A stretch of DNA of 64,000 nt from Pyrenopolyporus hunteri (Eukaryota > Ascomycota > Sordariomycetes > Xylariales > Hypoxylaceae), in assembly GCA_902806595.1 (NCBI GenBank), contig CADCXC010000003.1:2604001-2668000 (forward strand), in the 5' to 3' direction. Below, piece by piece: positions 58,264 to 64,000 of the stretch; position 1 is the stretch's first letter, and each line of letters begins with the position of its first letter. The position numbers were made by a program, and so were the translations under genes. The notes under the pieces are model-generated. The model did not search any database. It worked only from the letters and a program-made list of their open reading frames with translations, and was not told the DNA's origin.

Positions 58264-59141
58264 ATGTCCGACTACGCCTCTCTGAAAGTCCCAGAGTTAA
58301 AAAAGCTCCTTCAGGAGAAGTCGCTGCCTGTGACAGGAAATAAGGCCGACCTGATCGCTCGCCTACAAGAACACGACAAATCGAAAGAATGTTAGTGTAT
58401 CCCCGGTTCCGATATGCGCCCCGTCCATCGCAGGACTTTCACTAGTTCAATTGTACTGATCGCTTGACAGCTGCGCCGGCTCGCGAAAATGAGGATGAGA
58501 TCGATTATAGCGATGATGACGTTCCCGCCACAACGAAGTCCGCTGAACCAACGAAGCCCACTGAGGCTTCTGAGCCCTCGCCAGCTCCCGCCGAGGAGAA
58601 GCCTGTTGAACCTAGCGAGCCGGTGAAGGATACAGACGAATCTACCGCCGCCGCAGACAAGCCCGCCGAGGTCTCGACTGGAGAGGCAGCTAAACCTGAA
58701 GCTCCGAAGGAGGACTTCTCCGCGCATCTTCCTGCATCTAACGCGGACGAAGAGGCCCGTAAGCGTGCTGCAAGAGCCAAGCGATTCGGTGTTGTCGAGA
58801 ATGAGGAGGAGATGAAGAAGGTTGCGCGCGCAGAGCGCTTCGGCGTCGACGAATCGACCCTAGTCAAGGGTCTTGATGCTGCATTGCCCGAGAAGAGACC
58901 ATCGAAGCGAGGCCGCGAAGGGGGTAATGCCGACGGTGAACGAGGCGCGAAGCGACAAAATCCAGGCGGTCGACAAAGAAACAAAGGCCGTTTCCGCCAT
59001 GGTGGAGGTGGCAGGCCGGGTGGTGCCCCTAGAAAAGAAGGCAAGCCGACCGGCGTAAGGGGCAAACCCGGTATCCTAGCGGACCCAACCGAAAGAGCGA
59101 AGGCGGAGGCACGGGCGAAGCGCTTTGGTGGCGGCTCGTGA
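58264..59141 (+). CDS. THO1: SAP-domain mRNP protein (THO1/SARNP-like)
   Basis: Two exons (58264-58390 and 58471-59141, intron 80 nt) give 265 residues. The SAP domain is at residues about 4-38 (YASLKVPELKKLLQEKSLPV, GNKADLIARLQEHD) and binds nucleic acid. A long acidic Pro/Glu/Ala linker follows. The C-terminal part repeats the R-A-x-RFG motif (RAKRFGV, RAERFGV, RAKRFGGGS), a hallmark of Tho1/CIP29/SARNP proteins that engage the DEAD-box ATPase Sub2/UAP56 in mRNA export. Arg/Gly-rich sequence near residues 200-235 adds RNA-binding character. Open frame upstream of 58264 lacks an ATG and is taken as leader. Confidence 0.9.
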
Positions 59142-61171
59142 GTGAAGTAAGGGATATCTTCGACTTACCGAAACCAATCAAGATCGGAATATGAGAGAAT
59201 CGTGTAGGTGGTCCTACACGAAGAAAACCGCCGTGCTATCTCATTTCTTACCATCGCAAGTCAAGGCGCCGGATTCCATTTTGGGTCCAGAGAAGAACCT
59301 TACGCCATCGCTACCCACGATTATTTTCGGTTACTTCTGTACACTAGTTCCTCCACTTCGTTAGGTCTTCGCAAATTATAGCCACGCGACGTCGTTCCTA
59401 ATTATGATTAACGCCCAACTCAGCTGTGAATTGCCGCATCGTTATCGTTTCCCGTGCGTTAAAGAGATGGCGTCAGATAATCAGAGAAAATCCAGTACTT
59501 TGCCATGGACAATTCGATCTTCACGAGCGAATGTTAGACTACAATTTCAGCCCGTTGATGTCGATCGTGTCACGGGTACAGCCCCGTAATGGTAGTTGGG
59601 GGCCTAGTATCCGACAAGCCTCCCTTAGACGACCAATACGAGTAGTTTCCCCCTGTCCGAGCCGAGCATACGAGAAGCATTCGGTGGCTTCGAATTGCTT
59701 CTATAACCATCAACAATATTGTGATACCCGGCTTTCAATCTACTTAATTTCGGCCGCATAGCCCCTTATAAACCGTTCGCCTTATACCACTCAGTGCAGT
59801 CAGCGCCCACGAAATGATGTGGTAGAAGTTACGGCTTAGGTTCCCATGCAGCGCGAAGAATAGTGTTGACGGAGAAGGCCTCTGGATACAATGGGTGTTA
59901 GGATTCGGATTCGAGGAAGCCTTGGTTGCGTATGAGTGAGAAACGGAAAGGATGTCCTAGGACAATAGCGTGAACGCCATGGGATGATAACGACTGGATA
60001 TTGACCTCAGCCGTCTATCTTAACACTTAGCAACTATTAGAATACGTAATTATATTAGACTCGGCATTAAGAGGATACCCATACCTATAAGCCGGGAGCT
60101 AATAGGTCTCCTACAACTTAGGTATAAATAAAGGGGAACTTCGCTAATAGGGATAAAGATTTTGGCACTATGACATTATGCGACTGCTACTTCTATAATC
60201 TCGCCGAATTCGGACGTCATTACTACTAAGATATCTCTAGATTTTAATATTACCAAGACTCTCTAGGTAGAGGCAATGTCTGGCCAACAAGACCTTACCG
60301 ATCAATGATTCTGGTAGATCATTAATCTGTATTACGGGGACCGAGATTTCCCAACTCATCCCATCTCTAACCGGGAAGAGCTCGCAGTAGGGTATTAGCA
60401 AGGGATAAGAGAGCGAAAGGAACATCTGTGGTCGAAGCACGTTCAGTTACGAGAGGTCCCTCGAAAATGCCTAGCTACCTACCTAGTGATAGAGTGCTGA
60501 AAGATTTACGAGCATCCCCTTTCACTTCTAGTAGGTCGTATTAAGAAGCCTATGTAGAGTGTATATCGTTAAGGGGCTATTTCCAAATCCCAAAGTCCAG
60601 GCCATGCTAATCTAGTCTCCTTGAAAGTCATTCCTAGCCTAGGTAGGTACCCAAGCGCCCACGTTGAGTAGAATCCCTATACCACAGAGGCACTACTTCT
60701 AGGTACCTCTCATCTACCTCATGTTCGAACGCCTTTAGGAAACTTTTGTTAAGGATGTAACTTTCCATTACTTCAGACCATCACCGCTTATCGTTATCCT
60801 AGACAATAGAATACAAAGCAGAGAGAAAGTCCTTTATGCAAAACGGATTAAGTATACAATATCTAAACGACAAAGCGAATTACATCGAGGTGGTGGCCCC
60901 GGTTTCATTCCGCTTTGTTTTCCCTCGATCGTTTCCGCAACCGACCTATATTGTCATAACGTCTACTTACGTCCAATTTAATCCCGTGCTCAAGTGATGC
61001 CTTGAGCGCGACCTAAGTCTGAGGCCATATCTTATCCTATCCTAAGATTTTTCTTTCCTTTCCTTTCCTTTCTTCTTTTTTGCTAGCAGCTAACTGAGAT
61101 AATCACGATTCTGTCCCCTCTAATTTTTTTTAACAAATCGATTTTAGCCTTCTACACCGGTTAACCGCGCG
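59142..61171. other. Gene-poor region, 2 kb
   Basis: Mostly AT-rich, with no protein-like frame beyond short stretches lacking support. TACCTAGG motifs lie at about 60477-60487 and 60640-60652, and a TTTCC repeat run at about 61052-61075 before the orphan gene. Confidence 0.55.
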
Positions 61172-62874
61172 ATGGCAAACTGGATATATCCATATGACAG
61201 CCTTAACACGGAAACGAGTCGGATTAGGCGGAAGTTTGAGAGGGGAATGGTGGTACAGCCGACCGATGGAACACACACGACACCACTGAACTTATTGATC
61301 TACTTACGGGGTATCGAGAACGAAAACTCCGGAGTCGCTTTGAATATATTTAAAAACCAGCTGCCCCAATCCCTTCTCGATCAAATAGAACCCCTGTCCA
61401 TCGGGGTTCAGTACGACGTCGGTAATGATTACACGCCGATTTTTGGAAATGGGGCGGCGAGAGATTTATTGAATGAGTTCGACGACACGGTTGACCAAGC
61501 TAGATATTGTCCACCTGGGCTCCAGGAAAAGTTCAGAACCGCTTTCGGCGAGCGACTGACGGAAGGCAAAACGCTGGAGCAATTGATAGACCTAACCATT
61601 CCATTTGCTCAGCGGTTTTTTATGACACGGCTGCGGTTGCTTGAATCTTCGCTATACTGGGATCCTTCGAATTATCACACCCCGTCCACGTTTGATAACT
61701 ATGACAGGAGGCGAATCAGAGTTAACACTCTTATGCACTGGCCAGATTTTGCACTGGATTGTCTGTGGGTTAGTACGGAAAACGCACACCCATTTATCGA
61801 TTTGTTCCGGGACATCTCGCAGGTGCTAGTAGCTACTTTTGAGTCCCAATATCGCATGAGGATCAATGAAGCCATAACGCTAGGTACGACTAGAAGATTA
61901 CGACTAGAGTGTCTTAACTTGACCATGTATAACGCTAACCGAGCAACGTAGTGCGGTTGGCGCAAGAAAAAAACTCCTCAGGCGGTCGAACTTGGGCGTC
62001 TTATCGGTTCTCTTGGATTATCGACTTTATTAACCAATTCACGCGATGGAGAAACGAAACTACCGAACAATTACATATTATAGCCGGACGCCAAATAGCT
62101 CACCTGCACCTTCCACCGGACGAATTTCAGGAACGCCGAAGAGCCTGGCAACAGCAGCGGTGGCCTGAACGGGGCGGGGTGACCGTTGACAACGCTTTCG
62201 AGAGTTTCCTCCACCAAGTTTTCCTACTAGTGAATGTTCATCAGCAAAATAGGGAAACCAGTAACACGGAAGAGCAGGCATTTCGATACAGCGTAAACCA
62301 TCTTCTTTCACGATGTAATAGGCACAGAGACGAGATATTGCCAGAAAACGAAAGGAGATTCGACGTATCCCCCTCGCGATTTCCGAGTGAAATTGACAGG
62401 GACGAGGGTCGCTCTGTGATACCTACAACACCCATTGCGGTATACCCTCAAGTAGGGCCGCTACCGTTCCCCAGGCAACCACTGGTTTTGGACCCACTGC
62501 ATATAGTGACGGCGATAGAAAAAGTGCGGGTGCTAACCCAGGAGGAGTGGGAGCATGAATACCGTCAACGGCTCGGAGGTGGTAGTAGTCAAATAGCACA
62601 AGCGACAGGACTCGGCTATGATTATGGTTTCGACCATCACGATTCTGGTTTTACTTCCGAGTCTGATCCTCATTCTGACTTGGAAGACTTAGACGAGGAG
62701 AGTCGTTATCGATTCGCCACGCAAGGTGACTCAAGATGGGGCGGAAACAATAGGCTCTCGAGCTATCGGAGGAGGGCGTCCTTCTGGGGCGGAGAGCCCC
62801 CGACGTATGGCTCATCCTTGCGTGAGGTGTTTACCGGGCGTGTTGTTAAGAATAGGGCTAAGCCTCGTGCCTAG
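61172..62874 (+). CDS. Orphan two-exon protein, 544 aa
   Basis: Exons 61172-61883 and 61952-62874 are joined by a 68-nt intron (donor GTACGA, branch GCTAACC, acceptor CGTAG). Without splicing the frame stops at the acceptor, so the two halves look like separate genes. The first two thirds are well-structured and aromatic-rich (NWIYPYDSLNTETSRIRRKF, YLRGIENENSGVALNIFKN, FAQRFFMTRLRLLESSLYW, RFSWIIDFINQFTRWRNE). The C-terminal part is polar and acidic (SGFTSESDPHSDLEDLDEES) and then basic. There is no signal peptide or membrane segment. No known family is recognised and the function is unknown. Gene-poor DNA on its left side suits an accessory gene. Confidence 0.7.
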
Positions 62875-63482
62875 CTCTGAGGGGGGACGTTTATCGATAT
62901 CGAGAATGTCGTGGGGCGAGGCCTAGGAGGGTTTGAAGTCTTGAAGGTTTTATTTTTCCCTTTTCCTTTATGATATACAAGTAGTCTTACTCAATAGCAA
63001 GAAATTCTTAACTCTCGTAACTCTAACCATAGGTACCTACCTATGTCGTAGGCGGTTTGGGCGGGTACCTAGATGGTGATGAAGTTAATTCTTGTCCTAA
63101 AAGGATTACCTTACCAGGCGCCTAACTTAAGAGGTAACTAAACACCTTAAGTAGGTAGGTGCCTAACCTTATAACTAAGTGATTTATATAAATAACCACG
63201 AAACTCTTAACTGAAGGGTTTTAATTAAGGAGATTGCGATAAATAGTTAAGGGTCCCTTGCGGTGGGTAGTACTTAGAGCATGTCGTGATTTCTACCCGC
63301 CCGAGGTCTGAGTAAGGTATTTTTTCCGTTAGCGATCGCGGGTTGGGTGTATCTAAACCCTATGTCGGTACCTACATAGTATATACCCGGTATCTGGATT
63401 GATTAAAATCAAAGAAAATGGAAATACATTATCTCGTAGTTGGGAACCTCACAGCCATGCCGGAGGCATAGTCTGGGTAACG
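62875..63482. other. Intergenic spacer
   Basis: 608 bp between two same-strand genes with GGTACCTACC motifs at 63031-63072 and AT-rich sequence. No gene is seen. Confidence 0.55.
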
Positions 63483-64000
63483 ATGCTCGCTGATTTCGAG
63501 AAACAGAGCTACTGGCATCAGCGGTTCTCGTCCGAGACGGCCTACGAGTGGCTGATGTCATCAGAATCTTCCATGTCCATCATTGAGCCTTACCTTTCGG
63601 CACTCTCTCACCACCGCGAGAATCTTCCAAAGATACTCCAGTTGGGATCGGGTACGAGCGACCTGCAGAACTGCTTCCGCTCGAGGGGCTATCTCGACGT
63701 GACGAACGTCGACTACGAACCGCTGGCTATCGTACGCGGACGCCAGCTTCAGCAGGATGCGTTTGGTGATGTGAAGATGAAATATATCGTCGTAGACGCT
63801 ACTCAACTTAGCGGTGAACTGCGCCGAGGCCGGCGATTTGATATGGTTGTCGACAAGAGCACCGTCGACACGGTATCATGCGGCGGGAGTGCAGCTCTCT
63901 TTCGGATGGCCTCTGGAGTGAGGGAATGCCTAGCCGACAACGGAATCTGGATCTCTCTTAGCTACTCGTCGGTCCGTTTTAGGATGGAGCAACTGCCATT
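63483..64000 (+). CDS. METTL13-like SAM-dependent methyltransferase (truncated by window end)
   Basis: An open frame from the ATG at 63483 runs off the window (172 codons visible). The opening FEKQSYWHQRFSSETAYEWL is typical of the METTL13/METTL12-like class, in which the N-terminal YW..RF and YEWL residues precede the Rossmann fold. Motif I reads KILQLGSGTSDLQ, motif II VTNVDYEPLAI, then YIVVDATQL and FDMVVDKSTVD. Members methylate lysines or N-termini of proteins such as eEF1A. The substrate here cannot be told from the fragment. No intron is needed in the visible part. Confidence 0.85.
   Translation, partial: MLADFEKQSYWHQRFSSETAYEWLMSSESSMSIIEPYLSALSHHRENLPKILQLGSGTSDLQNCFRSRGYLDVTNVDYEPLAIVRGRQLQQDAFGDVKMKYIVVDATQLSGELRRGRRFDMVVDKSTVDTVSCGGSAALFRMASGVRECLADNGIWISLSYSSVRFRMEQLP

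Noticed and set aside
1..64000. tRNA, rRNA, CRISPR or intact transposon
   Set aside because: I looked for T-arm (GGTTCGA-type) sequences with matching acceptor stems, 5S rRNA blocks, regularly spaced repeats and transposase or reverse-transcriptase motifs, and none was convincing. A computed tRNAscan or RepeatMasker search could still find degenerate cases.

Overview
The window is nuclear DNA of a filamentous ascomycete, most likely a Sordariomycete. Genes carry several short GT-AG introns (about 50-250 nt) with CTAAC/CTAAT-like branch points just before the acceptor. The gene set (fungal POT1, urease chaperone UreD, Pff1-type vacuolar protease, Ure2-like GST, small secreted cysteine-containing proteins) fits this group. 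No rRNA, tRNA, CRISPR array or intact transposon could be recognised. Intergenic DNA is long and sprinkled with a self-complementary motif related to TACCTAGGTA, which I saw only outside predicted coding exons.

Layout: 1-313 is the 3' end of an unknown gene. 2282-16334 is a conserved housekeeping block: RNA polymerase III subunit RPC4 (-), UreD (-), cohesin subunit Scc3/Irr1 (+), telomere protein POT1 (-) and importin alpha (+). 16335-20022 is a gene-poor gap. 20023-25733 is an accessory-looking island. It holds a nine-exon protein-kinase-like gene that keeps every catalytic motif, followed on the same strand by a 945-residue Pro/Gln-rich repeat protein with a C-terminal cysteine-protease-like (OTU-like) domain. 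26213-31000 holds two small secreted proteins and one doubtful Arg/Pro-rich gene.

32304-43782 returns to conserved genes: vacuolar membrane M28 protease, splicing branch-point-binding protein, a Ure2-like glutathione S-transferase (with a probable GC-AG intron and a 20-nt exon), and an atypical Rho-like GTPase. 45170-46629 has a peroxisomal enoyl-CoA hydratase/isomerase-family protein ending in AKL and a small membrane protein. 48931-54690 is one very long gene with DH/PH-like character. 55214-56134 is a conserved fungal protein of unknown role, 58264-59141 is the SAP-domain mRNP protein THO1/SARNP, 61172-62874 is a two-exon orphan, and the window ends inside a METTL13-like methyltransferase.

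These are mostly independent monocistronic genes with no operon logic. Many serve chromosome or RNA biology (Pol III, cohesin, telomere, splicing, mRNP export). The best candidate for an undescribed system is the kinase-like plus protease-like pair at 20-25.7 kb; the 544-residue orphan near 61 kb is second. All exon boundaries were worked out by eye from splice signals and reading-frame continuity.
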